This document shows, piece after piece, positions 1-6,659 of a DNA stretch of 9,446 bases. The DNA comes from Candidatus Altarchaeales archaeon. Its GTDB lineage: Archaea > Altiarchaeota > Altiarchaeia > IMC4 > SCGC-AAA252-I15. The translations under genes were made by a program, and so were the position numbers. A model generated the notes under the pieces. That model did not search any database. It was not told the DNA's origin and saw only the letters and a list, made by a program, of their open reading frames with translations. The stretch is taken from assembly GCA_016867655.1 (NCBI GenBank), contig VGJA01000028.1, positions 1-9,446 on the forward strand, written 5' to 3'. Numbering within the stretch: the first letter of the stretch is position 1; each line of letters opens with the position of its first letter.

Positions 1-44
1 CCAGGTTTAGATATGGGAGTCTATTAAATTATGCTAGAGACATG

Positions 45-96
45 TTTTTATATAACACCTGCAATACAATAACACAATATTACGATAGAGGTGAGG
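45..96 (+). promoter_or_regulatory. Promoter and ribosome binding site of the first membrane-protein gene
   Basis: A TATA-like tract (TTTTTATATAA, 45-55) would place transcription start near 75-80. A strong ribosome binding site, GAGGTGAGG, lies at 88-96, four bases before the ATG at 101, and matches the archaeal 16S tail complement GGAGGTGATC. This fixes the start of the gene. The TATA assignment rests on composition and spacing only. Confidence 0.55.
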
Positions 97-100
97 AAAC

Positions 101-577
101 ATGAACATACTTGGAAAAGACATGAAGGAATACATTAGCGCTATGAAAATACCTGTTGTGGTGAACATAGCAGTCTCAATCATTGGAGTTATCCTGGCTG
201 TGCTTGCCGCAGTGATTACTGTCGCATCAGCGCCCATAGGAGCGTGCATCGGAGTCATTACAGGCATCGGCTATTTGATAATCAGCGTCATAATTGGAAT
301 CGCCTCAGCCCTTTATATCGGATATCTGATGGCAAAGAAGAAAAGCAGCACATTAATACAAGCAGCTGTCGCCGGAGCAATCTTTGGCATCATCATAGGA
401 GTTGTTGGGGGGGTATTGAATATCATAGGCTCGGTGGTGAACATAGCCCTTTCAGTAGGAACCCTAGGCGGCAACATAATTGTTGCATTGATAGCACTAA
501 TAGTGGGGCCGATAATATCCTTGATTATAGGTGCCATATGCGGCGCCATAGGAGGCGCAGTAGGAGGAGCCAAATAG
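101..577 (+). CDS. Small glycine-rich multi-span membrane protein, function unknown
   Basis: The gene encodes 158 residues that are almost entirely hydrophobic, and I do not recognise a named function. About four membrane segments can be drawn, at residues 19-41, 46-76, 86-117 and 124-152, with a short basic loop (AKKKSS, 78-83) in the middle that probably faces the cytoplasm. Small-residue spacing typical of tightly packed helices is obvious: GAIFGIIIGVVGG at 92-104 and a Gly/Ala-rich tail, GAICGAIGGAVGG, at 144-156. The start is set by the ribosome binding site at 88-96. Many isoleucines are read from ATA codons. The next gene on this strand also encodes a small membrane protein but has its own ribosome binding site and a terminator before it. 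It resembles small archaeal membrane families of the DUF5518 kind in size and composition, but that placement is weak. Confidence 0.8.
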   Translation: MNILGKDMKEYISAMKIPVVVNIAVSIIGVILAVLAAVITVASAPIGACIGVITGIGYLIISVIIGIASALYIGYLMAKKKSSTLIQAAVAGAIFGIIIGVVGGVLNIIGSVVNIALSVGTLGGNIIVALIALIVGPIISLIIGAICGAIGGAVGGAK

Positions 578-591
578 AGGCAGAACAAAGA

Positions 592-626
592 GGGAAGCCC
601 TAAACACTTCCCCACCCTATTTTTTT
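592..626 (+). terminator. Hairpin plus T-run terminator after the first gene
   Basis: GGGAAG at 592-597 pairs perfectly with CTTCCC at 607-612 across a 9-base loop. A run of seven T follows at 620-626. It lies 15 bases after the stop codon. In archaea the T-run alone may be enough for termination. Confidence 0.6.
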
Positions 627-648
627 ATGTTAAAGACAATATGTTAGC

Positions 649-672
649 TAGAGTATACTCTAATTGAGGTGA
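649..672 (+). promoter_or_regulatory. Palindromic possible operator and ribosome binding site before the DUF4870-like gene
   Basis: TAGAGTATACTCTA at 649-662 is a perfect 14-bp palindrome. It sits between a T-rich tract (620-632) that could double as a TATA region and the ribosome binding site GAGGTGA at 666-672. A repressor bound here would cover the likely transcription start or the leader. The ribosome binding site decides the ATG at 678 over the in-frame GTG at 669, which overlaps the site itself. Confidence 0.45.
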
Positions 673-677
673 AAAAT

Positions 678-1028
678 ATGGCTGGAAAAGATGATAATGT
701 GGTGGCGGCACTTTCGTACCTTCTTGCCCCGCTTACAAGCGTTGTGATCTATTTGATGTATAAGGAGAAGGGCAAGAAGCTTGTCTTGTTCCACGCAATG
801 CAGTCCATGATATTCGGCGTCATGGTGGTAATACTGATGATACCAGTATGCATTCTGACTTTCCTATTGTCGCTGACTGGAATAGGATGCATCATAAGCC
901 TGATTATACTTGTGGTGATAGGAGTAGTTGGACTGGCCGTGATGTTGTTCCTTATGTACAAGGCATACAGCGGCGAGAAGTTTAAGATACCTATTATAGG
1001 GGACATGGCAGAGAAACACACAGGATAA
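678..1028 (+). CDS. DUF4870-type small membrane protein (Tic20-like fold)
   Basis: This 116-residue protein has the pattern of the DUF4870 family of prokaryotic and archaeal membrane proteins. The N-terminus contains NVVAALSYLLAPLTSVVIYL (7-26), then a charged turn (YKEKGKK, 28-34). The family hallmark LFHAMQS is at 37-43, two long hydrophobic stretches lie at about 45-68 and 70-93, and the tail has the typical AYSGEKFKIPIIGDMAEK (96-113). The molecular role of the family is not established. The ATG at 678 is chosen because GAGGTGA at 666-672 is correctly placed for it. Isoleucine is mostly encoded by ATA, which requires the tRNA modification made by the tiaS product encoded further along. 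Neighbouring genes do not suggest a pathway. Confidence 0.85.
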   Translation: MAGKDDNVVAALSYLLAPLTSVVIYLMYKEKGKKLVLFHAMQSMIFGVMVVILMIPVCILTFLLSLTGIGCIISLIILVVIGVVGLAVMLFLMYKAYSGEKFKIPIIGDMAEKHTG

Positions 1029-1036
1029 TTTATGAA

Positions 1037-1067
1037 GGCGAGTTATCAGCCCGCCAGCCCCTTTTTT
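1037..1067 (+). terminator. T-run terminator after the DUF4870-like gene
   Basis: A run of six T (1062-1067) follows a C-rich stretch. A weak stem GGCG (1037-1040) / CGCC (1052-1055) precedes it. It begins 9 bases after the stop codon. The T-run is the stronger evidence. Confidence 0.45.
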
Positions 1068-1072
1068 ATTTA

Positions 1073-1124
1073 GGTGATTAGGTATTTTTCGTACCAAATT
1101 TGGGGTATGTTACACATAATCACC
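1073..1124. repeat. Inverted repeat with alternative inner hairpins between convergent genes
   Basis: GGTGATTA (1073-1080) and TAATCACC (1117-1124) form a perfect 8-bp outer stem that abuts the stop codon of the pheT fragment at 1125-1127. Inside, TACC at 1092-1095 can pair either with GGTA at 1081-1084 or with GGTA at 1104-1107, and CCAAATTTGG at 1094-1103 is itself a palindrome. Its position between converging genes suggests a bidirectional 3'-end or transcription-barrier element. No protein or RNA family is recognised. Confidence 0.45.
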
Positions 1125-1916
1125 TTATTTAATCAGTTCGACTGAGGCTATTTTTCCGCCTCGGTCAGCCAGGACGGTGACAATGATGTTCAAAGCCTGG
1201 TTGACAGCAAGCTCGCTCTTGCCTGTGATTTCTATAAGAAGATTGTTGGTTTCAGAGGTTACTCGGGTTAATTCTCCGTTGATTATCGGCGGGAAGGAAA
1301 GAACACTATTGTTCTTGTCCACAATAATCGGGTAAACTTCAGAGCCTTCAAGCGTGAAAGCATATTCCCTGCCTTTAGGATGCTTCCTCAGTATTTCAGC
1401 CAAATCCATCTCTGAGTTCATGTCCAAAGGCACAAAGGAGATTTCATTTGGCTTAAGGGCCTTGTAGGTGAATGGACTTTGAACTTTGTCCAAGTCGTGC
1501 ACACCAATGGATACTTTAACACGATTTCTGCCATGAGTCAAATGTAATTTTTCCTGCACATTCATTATTGATATGAGAAAGACCTCTGTGATTGAGACGT
1601 TGTATACCGCTGCCGCCATGACATAAGGCCTTACGTTCTTTACTGAAGAATCGATTTTCATGACCAGTTTGCTGTCTGAAAGTTTGTAATCCAAAAAACC
1701 TTTTTCAAAGCCTAGAAAGCCCTTTAAAGCCCTAGCAAACCCTTCAACGCAGAGCATGTCCGGCCTGTTGGGGAAAACTTCCATTTCTAACATGCTGTCG
1801 TCTATTGAAACCAAGTCCACGCCGAGCATTGGAATCCTCTCTCTCAAAGAATCAACGCTGACCTTATTTCCAAGCATTCCAACCACCTCACGGGTGTTGA
1901 ACTGAACAGAAGGCAT
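1125..1916 (-). CDS. pheT: Phenylalanyl-tRNA synthetase beta chain, N-terminal half only (B1 and B3/4 editing domains)
   Basis: The 263-residue product follows archaeal PheT from its usual first residues (MPSVQF) through the B1 domain (NRPDMLCVEG, 50-59) and the B3/4 editing domain (RPYVMAAAV, 96-104; QEKLHLTHGRNR, 121-132; KHPKGREYAF, 178-187; FPPIINGELTRVT, 208-220). It then stops at GGKIASVELIK. The full archaeal chain is about 550 residues; the B5 and catalytic-like domains that dock PheS are missing, and no remnant follows the stop. The Glu of the PPIIN-x-E editing motif is kept (E215). B3/4 normally hydrolyses Tyr-tRNA(Phe). The start at 1916 is chosen by family alignment; the longer open frame to 1976 would overlap nreA. 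A GGGAG lies rather far upstream (1931-1935 in plus coordinates). The gene follows nreA by 29 bases and is probably co-transcribed. It may be half of a split gene, a free-standing editing factor, or a decaying copy. Confidence 0.85.
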   Translation of the reverse strand: MPSVQFNTREVVGMLGNKVSVDSLRERIPMLGVDLVSIDDSMLEMEVFPNRPDMLCVEGFARALKGFLGFEKGFLDYKLSDSKLVMKIDSSVKNVRPYVMAAAVYNVSITEVFLISIMNVQEKLHLTHGRNRVKVSIGVHDLDKVQSPFTYKALKPNEISFVPLDMNSEMDLAEILRKHPKGREYAFTLEGSEVYPIIVDKNNSVLSFPPIINGELTRVTSETNNLLIEITGKSELAVNQALNIIVTVLADRGGKIASVELIK

Positions 1917-1945
1917 ATTGAGTAAATATTCTCCCAAGGGATTAA

Positions 1946-3217
1946 TTAAAAGAATTCTGTGAGCCTGCGCTGGCACAGTATTTCAGACTTGCAGAGATAT
2001 TGTTCAAGTGGATTAAAGAGCCTCGGCTTTATGTCAGCCAAAGCTTCCCCCAAAGTGTTGAACTTTTTTGGCGGGTTGCTGAAGGCCTTTCTGACGTTTT
2101 CCCTCACCTCCCACACGCCGACAGGCATTATATAACTGTCATAGATTTCTCTAAAGACAACAGCCTTGGCCTGGCGTCTCATCTCATGCAGTGCTTCAGC
2201 AACGCCAATCCTGCCTGCATAATAACCTCCACCTTCTTTGATTGCATAGTCGCTCCTGCCGCAATAGCCTTCATGCTCCTCTATGATTGTTGGCTCATTA
2301 TAGCCTTGCGTCCACAACGTTTTAGGCGCCCAAGCCTCAAACTGCTCAAACTCCCAAGAACCAGGCATCAACAATATGTCAAAGTGGTTTTCAAGGTAAG
2401 TGTTGGTGTAAACCCGAAACTCGTTTAACATTGGAAACTCCCTTACTTCTTTCATCAACTGCTTGCAGATTATGTCATCTACTGCAGTGATGCTCCACCT
2501 TGTGGGAACCATCTTCCGCTTCTTCCTGAAGCCCAGAGTTCCAGCAGAAAGGATGTTAGTTAGGTAGTAAACATCATAGTCGCTTTGATACAGCTCATAC
2601 ATCGCCTCAGAAGCCCTTAAATCGTCTGAAACCAGGCTGTCAACCTTCCTGGGAATCTTGGGGTTGTCAACTATTTTCAAGTCTTTAAGCAAGCCTGAAG
2701 GCCCCATAGGCTGGCTGATTGAGGAGAAGGAGATTGAAATAGACGGCTTCTTTTGGAAACGAGTTTCCAAGTCCACTGGTCTGACAGATAAAGCAATCTC
2801 CTGGATTTCGTCAACAAAAGGGTTTCTCTCAAAAATGCTGTGGCCTTGTTTTGACCTCACGAGGAGGGAGCGCATCTCAATAATCTCGTCAAAGTTTTTG
2901 CCATACCACATTCCAGGGTTGTCCAAAAGCGGAGTCTTCTGCTCATCCAACGAAACCATCGGGCCGACAAAAACATTCGGATAATTCTGCCAGCCAACAA
3001 AAACACTCTGCGAAGGCCCGAAAAGCTCTTCAGAAAGCCTTGCCTTTATGGGCATCTGTATGCTCAGCTTCTGCAGCAGAGGGCAATAACTCTGGCCGCA
3101 CAACAAGCGCCCACCCTTACACATCAAACACAACTTGCGAGACGTAGGCCTAGCCTCCTGCATCGCCCTCAAAATCTTACATCTCGGATTATCCCAAGTC
3201 TGATTCTTCTGAACCAT
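1946..3217 (-). CDS. nreA: Archaeal DNA repair protein NreA with zinc knuckle and PIP box
   Basis: At 423 residues this is a full-length member of the archaeal Nre family (COG1602), known in Haloferax to act in repair of DNA damage together with the sliding clamp PCNA. A four-cysteine knuckle near the N-terminus (C30, C33, C40, C45; LCLMCKGGRLLCGQSYCP) should bind zinc. The family core is clear: FVGWQNYPNVFVGPM (73-87), DNPGMWYG (99-106), RRWS-like KMVPTRWSITAVDD (about 236-249) and the acidic/aromatic C-terminal half. The last eight residues, QRRLTEFF, are a textbook PCNA-interacting peptide (Q-x-x-L-x-x-F-F). The ATG at 3217 lies 59 bases after nrdD. TTTATTT about 30 bases upstream of it could serve as a TATA box for a nearly leaderless transcript, in addition to read-through from nrdD. 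No strong ribosome binding site is visible. Confidence 0.92.
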   Translation of the reverse strand: MVQKNQTWDNPRCKILRAMQEARPTSRKLCLMCKGGRLLCGQSYCPLLQKLSIQMPIKARLSEELFGPSQSVFVGWQNYPNVFVGPMVSLDEQKTPLLDNPGMWYGKNFDEIIEMRSLLVRSKQGHSIFERNPFVDEIQEIALSVRPVDLETRFQKKPSISISFSSISQPMGPSGLLKDLKIVDNPKIPRKVDSLVSDDLRASEAMYELYQSDYDVYYLTNILSAGTLGFRKKRKMVPTRWSITAVDDIICKQLMKEVREFPMLNEFRVYTNTYLENHFDILLMPGSWEFEQFEAWAPKTLWTQGYNEPTIIEEHEGYCGRSDYAIKEGGGYYAGRIGVAEALHEMRRQAKAVVFREIYDSYIMPVGVWEVRENVRKAFSNPPKKFNTLGEALADIKPRLFNPLEQYLCKSEILCQRRLTEFF

Positions 3218-3276
3218 GTTCCAATAGAGATAGTAAATTAACTAAATAAAATATTGGGCAGAGCAATGGAAAAATA

Positions 3277-5367
3277 TTAAACAAAGTTGAAATACTGTAT
3301 TTCTGTGTTTCCTAGAAGTCTGGCTAGGTTGTAGGAGAGGTTGTCTGCACTATACTCGCCAAGGTTGAGGCTTGCCAGCGAGCCGCCGTTCATCAAAGGC
3401 GAGAAAAGGCTTTCCGCTTCGATGCATTGTTCAAGCGTTACTTCGCTTGACTGCCTTAGCTTATATGATTCTGTGTAGTAGACGCTCTCGCCCTCGCCGT
3501 TTACCACAGCCTGGGGGTGGTTCATCAAGTCTGTCTGGGCCATTTTGCCTGAAAAAGAGTTTTCAGGGGTGGAAGCCAAAACAAAATTCAAGCCCGAGAC
3601 ATCTCCCAATTGTTTTACCAACAGACTCATTTTTTCGACAAACCGTAGTCCAAACTGCAGGCCAGATTTTTCAGACAATTCGTTGTCTGTGTGGGCCTTC
3701 ACCACCTCGTTCAAGCCTGTGAAGCTGATTGCATGGTTCTGCCTTCTAGGGTCAAAGTATCTTTCGTTTTCATTAATTCTTTGTGAGAGGAATGAAAGCA
3801 GGCCAGAGTTCAGGTTGTTTTCCATGAGGTTGATCTTCAATAGTAGTATGTCCCTCGCCTTCTTAACCCAGAATTCAAGCAACTCGAAAAGCTGGTCATC
3901 GCTTCCATTTACTTCATAGGCCATTTGAGGAAGGTTTAAGGTAACAGCTTGCATGCAGCCGCCTCTGACAAAATTGTTTACTATGATGCCTGCGAGGTTT
4001 TCCCCTACATCTGGCATCAAATAAGCCGAGGAGTGGTAACTCAACGCCCTTGGGAGATACGCCCTATCTGCCATGAAACAAGGCGTCTTACGGCCTGAAA
4101 TTAGGGGTAAAAGACGCTCCACTGGAGGTTTCTTGAGGTCTTCCTTTGACAGATGGATGTTAAGCTTTGGGAAGCTGAATGCCTTCCTCTGGCAGTCTCC
4201 GCGGGAGAGTACTTCAACAAAGGTGTAGAACAAAGCCAAAGCCTCTTCCTCAAAGACGCTGTATGTTGAACCATCAAACAAACCGCCCGGTTTGACTGCC
4301 TGAACATCAGCCAGTATGCTTGGAATGTCCATAGAAAGGTCTATGCTGCTGTAAACCATCTGGCCGCCTCTGGCAGCATACATCTGGCTTAATTCATAGA
4401 CAAACACCTGGACGCACTGCTTTACTTTATCGTATTCAAGCCCCTTGACATAGGGCGCCAAATAGACGTTGAAGTGGCTTAATCCCTGTCCGCCCGAACA
4501 GTTTGTCTGGGATGCTGCAAGAACTTTTGCCGCATGCAAGAAAGCAACCTCTGGATTTCTGGCTGGACCTGAGGTGGCAGTATAAGTGCCAAGACCGTCT
4601 GGCTTCAAGCCATTTTTGAGGAAGAACCTTATGTCATGGGAGAAGCCAAAAGGCCTTATGGAAAAATAGTCCAAGTCGTGTATATGAAGCTTCCCGCTCA
4701 TGTGGGCGTCAGCAAGCTCTGTAGGAAGAATGCTCAGCAAAGCGTATTCCCTTGAAATCTGGTCTGCCATAAGCTTGTGCACCGTTTCAGGATTGTATTG
4801 AAGGCCGTGGTTTAGTTTCTTGGAATGCTCTATAAGCTGTTTCACGTCATAAACCGGCATACCAAGTCTGGTATACCTGGCACGGGCGTTTTCAAGACCA
4901 TGTTCCAAAAGCTTCACGTTGACTATCTCCCTGATTAATGGCGCAGTAACATGCCTTAGATGCATTTTGGCAAGCTCTTTCTCAACCTCCCTTGCAATCA
5001 AGCTGGAATAGGACTTATCCAAGTCAGTCTCCTTGATGAGAGAATCAACAATCTTCTGTATGTTGAACTTTTCCAGAATTGTCTTAGAGGTTTTGACGTT
5101 CATGTGCAGCCGGTACATGTACTCTTCAGCCATGGAAGAGTCCACCAGCTTCAGTTTGTCGTAGATGATGTTCCTCACTTCTTTTGTCGGCATTCCCTCA
5201 TAGGCTGCTTCAGCCACCTCGGAGGCTATCTGAGACGCCTGTATGAAAGACGCCCCGACGTTCATGCAGCTGGTGATTATTTTGTCTGGACTGAATTTTT
5301 CTAAACTCCCGTCAGCTTTTTTGACATTCACGTCTGTGTCCAATGTGGACAGTGTAGGCACCTTCAT
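3277..5367 (-). CDS. nrdD: Anaerobic (class III) ribonucleoside-triphosphate reductase lacking the C-terminal glycyl-radical domain
   Basis: The 696-residue product has an N-terminal ATP-cone allosteric domain (about 12-95; KKADGSLEKFSPDKI) and a class III reductase body: HIHDLDYFSIRPFGFSHDIR (228-247), NCSGGQGLSHFNVYLAPYVKGL (289-310), QMYAARGGQMVYSSIDL (328-344), FSFPKLNIHL (397-406) and GGCMQAVTLNLPQMAYE (469-485). Such enzymes reduce NTPs to dNTPs without oxygen, using a glycyl radical installed by NrdG. Here the chain ends at TEIQYFNFV, where relatives enter a CxxC...CxxC zinc domain and the glycyl-radical loop. Neither is present in any frame before nreA. Just before the VTLNLP motif, where class III enzymes carry the thiyl-radical Cys, I see HSSAYLMPD without Cys; C471 is the nearest candidate. 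No nrdG is nearby. The start at 5367 follows GGGGTGA directly. It could be one half of a split enzyme or a non-catalytic paralogue. Confidence 0.9.
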   Translation of the reverse strand: MKVPTLSTLDTDVNVKKADGSLEKFSPDKIITSCMNVGASFIQASQIASEVAEAAYEGMPTKEVRNIIYDKLKLVDSSMAEEYMYRLHMNVKTSKTILEKFNIQKIVDSLIKETDLDKSYSSLIAREVEKELAKMHLRHVTAPLIREIVNVKLLEHGLENARARYTRLGMPVYDVKQLIEHSKKLNHGLQYNPETVHKLMADQISREYALLSILPTELADAHMSGKLHIHDLDYFSIRPFGFSHDIRFFLKNGLKPDGLGTYTATSGPARNPEVAFLHAAKVLAASQTNCSGGQGLSHFNVYLAPYVKGLEYDKVKQCVQVFVYELSQMYAARGGQMVYSSIDLSMDIPSILADVQAVKPGGLFDGSTYSVFEEEALALFYTFVEVLSRGDCQRKAFSFPKLNIHLSKEDLKKPPVERLLPLISGRKTPCFMADRAYLPRALSYHSSAYLMPDVGENLAGIIVNNFVRGGCMQAVTLNLPQMAYEVNGSDDQLFELLEFWVKKARDILLLKINLMENNLNSGLLSFLSQRINENERYFDPRRQNHAISFTGLNEVVKAHTDNELSEKSGLQFGLRFVEKMSLLVKQLGDVSGLNFVLASTPENSFSGKMAQTDLMNHPQAVVNGEGESVYYTESYKLRQSSEVTLEQCIEAESLFSPLMNGGSLASLNLGEYSADNLSYNLARLLGNTEIQYFNFV

Positions 5368-5369
5368 TC

Positions 5370-5468
5370 ACCCCGAAAGAAACTAGCGGTAAATTATATG
5401 ACGGTTTTAAAATAAAGCTGATATATTGTAGGTTATAATAATATATAATACTATAAAGTAATATAAAG
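5370..5468. promoter_or_regulatory. Divergent promoter region of nrdD (minus) and the permease gene (plus)
   Basis: On plus, ATATATAATA at 5441-5450 is centred about 25 bases before the ATG at 5469, and no ribosome binding site is visible, so the permease mRNA is probably leaderless. On minus, TTATTTTAAAA (plus 5405-5415) would give a start near 5387 and a leader of about 20 bases that contains the ribosome binding site GGGGTGA immediately before the nrdD ATG. Both readings rest on spacing and composition. Confidence 0.5.
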
Positions 5469-6659
5469 ATGATTTATATACTGACGCTAACACTCATAGG
5501 ATGCGCAATAGGAACCATAACCGGCCTAACACCAGGACTACACCTGAACACGGTATGCCTCATAGGACTAAGCCTATACCCCAAACTCGGGCTAAACCCG
5601 ATAGAATTCGGAGTAGTGATGGTCTCAGCAGCAATAACCCAAAACTTCATGGACTTCGTGCCAGCAATATTCACAGGAGTCCCAGAAGAAGGAACAGCGC
5701 TCTCAATCCTGCCAGCGCACAGACTTGTAATAGAAGGCCGCTCAATGGAAGCAGTAAAGCTGACGGCATACGGCTGCCTGCTGGGAGTGGTCTACAGCAT
5801 CCTGCTGTTATTGCCAGTGATTTACATTGTTCCGGTGATATACAAAACAATGAAAGGAACAATAATGTATGTTGTAGTGATAGCGACGATAGTTCTTATA
5901 ATAAGAGAGAAAAACAAGGCCTTTGCACTGATATCCTTCCTGCTCTCAGGCTACCTTGGTTTCATTGCACTAGACCTGAAGATACTATCTCCGACTGAAG
6001 TCCTGTTCCCGCTGTTTGCAGGCCTCTTTGGCATAAGCAACATACTGGTGTCACTGAAAGACAAAACAGCAAACACACCCCAGCTGGAAGACATAGAAGT
6101 AAACCTGGACAAAAACATCGCATTCAGCGCCCTCGTCGGCTCGCTGTGTGGCATAATAGTTGGCTTGCTGCCGTCGATGAGCCCCTCACAGGTGGGCATA
6201 ATAGCCTACGACTTTTTGGGCTCAAACCTGAGAAGCTTTCTAGTCTCAGTCAGCGCGATAAACACCTCAGACGCTATATACTCACTGGTTTCCTTGTACA
6301 CGATAAACAACCCGCGAAGCGGAGTGGCAGCAATGCTGGGCCAAATCATGACTCTGGATTCCAACACACTGCTCTTGTTTATTGGGACAACAGCCTTTGC
6401 AAGCATGATTGCAACAGCAGCATACCTGCTTCTAGGAAAAACAGCAATGAAATTTGTTGCAAAAATAGACTACACAAAAATGAACCTGGCCATACTCATA
6501 CTGATAGTGGTGTTGACCTACTGGATGACGGGGCTCTTTGGCCTGTTTTTAGCAGTATTGGCGACAGCAATCGGGTTGATACCAATACAAACAGGAGTGA
6601 GCAGAACACACCTGATGGGCCTGCTGATACTGCCGACAATCACATACACAATACTTTAA
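5469..6659 (+). CDS. TctA-like integral membrane permease (COG1784-type archaeal family)
   Basis: This 396-residue protein is hydrophobic throughout, with roughly ten membrane segments. It carries the TctA-family signature twice, which shows an internal duplication. GTITGLTPGLHLN (15-27) is matched by GIIVGLLPSMSPSQ (228-241), and the following VSAAITQNF...TGVPEEGTA (52-77) is matched by VSAINTSD...NNPRSGVAA (261-288). Polar linkers at 195-215 separate the two halves. Bacterial TctA is the large membrane part of tripartite tricarboxylate transporters. Archaeal members such as this stand alone, with no TctB or TctC nearby here, and their substrate is unknown. The start at 5469 has no ribosome binding site but a well-placed TATA box, so leaderless translation is likely. 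Its TAA overlaps the tiaS stop on the other strand. TctA membership is firm; the transported compound cannot be inferred. Confidence 0.87.
   Translation: MIYILTLTLIGCAIGTITGLTPGLHLNTVCLIGLSLYPKLGLNPIEFGVVMVSAAITQNFMDFVPAIFTGVPEEGTALSILPAHRLVIEGRSMEAVKLTAYGCLLGVVYSILLLLPVIYIVPVIYKTMKGTIMYVVVIATIVLIIREKNKAFALISFLLSGYLGFIALDLKILSPTEVLFPLFAGLFGISNILVSLKDKTANTPQLEDIEVNLDKNIAFSALVGSLCGIIVGLLPSMSPSQVGIIAYDFLGSNLRSFLVSVSAINTSDAIYSLVSLYTINNPRSGVAAMLGQIMTLDSNTLLLFIGTTAFASMIATAAYLLLGKTAMKFVAKIDYTKMNLAILILIVVLTYWMTGLFGLFLAVLATAIGLIPIQTGVSRTHLMGLLILPTITYTIL

Noticed and set aside
3..104. Open frame at the window start whose TGA overlaps the first gene's ATG as ATGA
   Set aside because: Thirty-odd open codons can occur by chance. 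A TATA-like tract and a strong ribosome binding site lie inside it, so the region reads better as a promoter. An upstream gene tail cannot be fully excluded.
1917..1976. Longer start for the pheT fragment at 1976
   Set aside because: The extra 20 residues are not part of PheT and would overlap the end of nreA by about 30 bases. Family proteins start at MPxV-type sequences matching the ATG at 1916.
3218..3276. Possible frameshifted continuation of nrdD
   Set aside because: All reading frames here lack CxxC or a glycyl-radical motif; the sequence is AT-rich and looks like an intergenic promoter.
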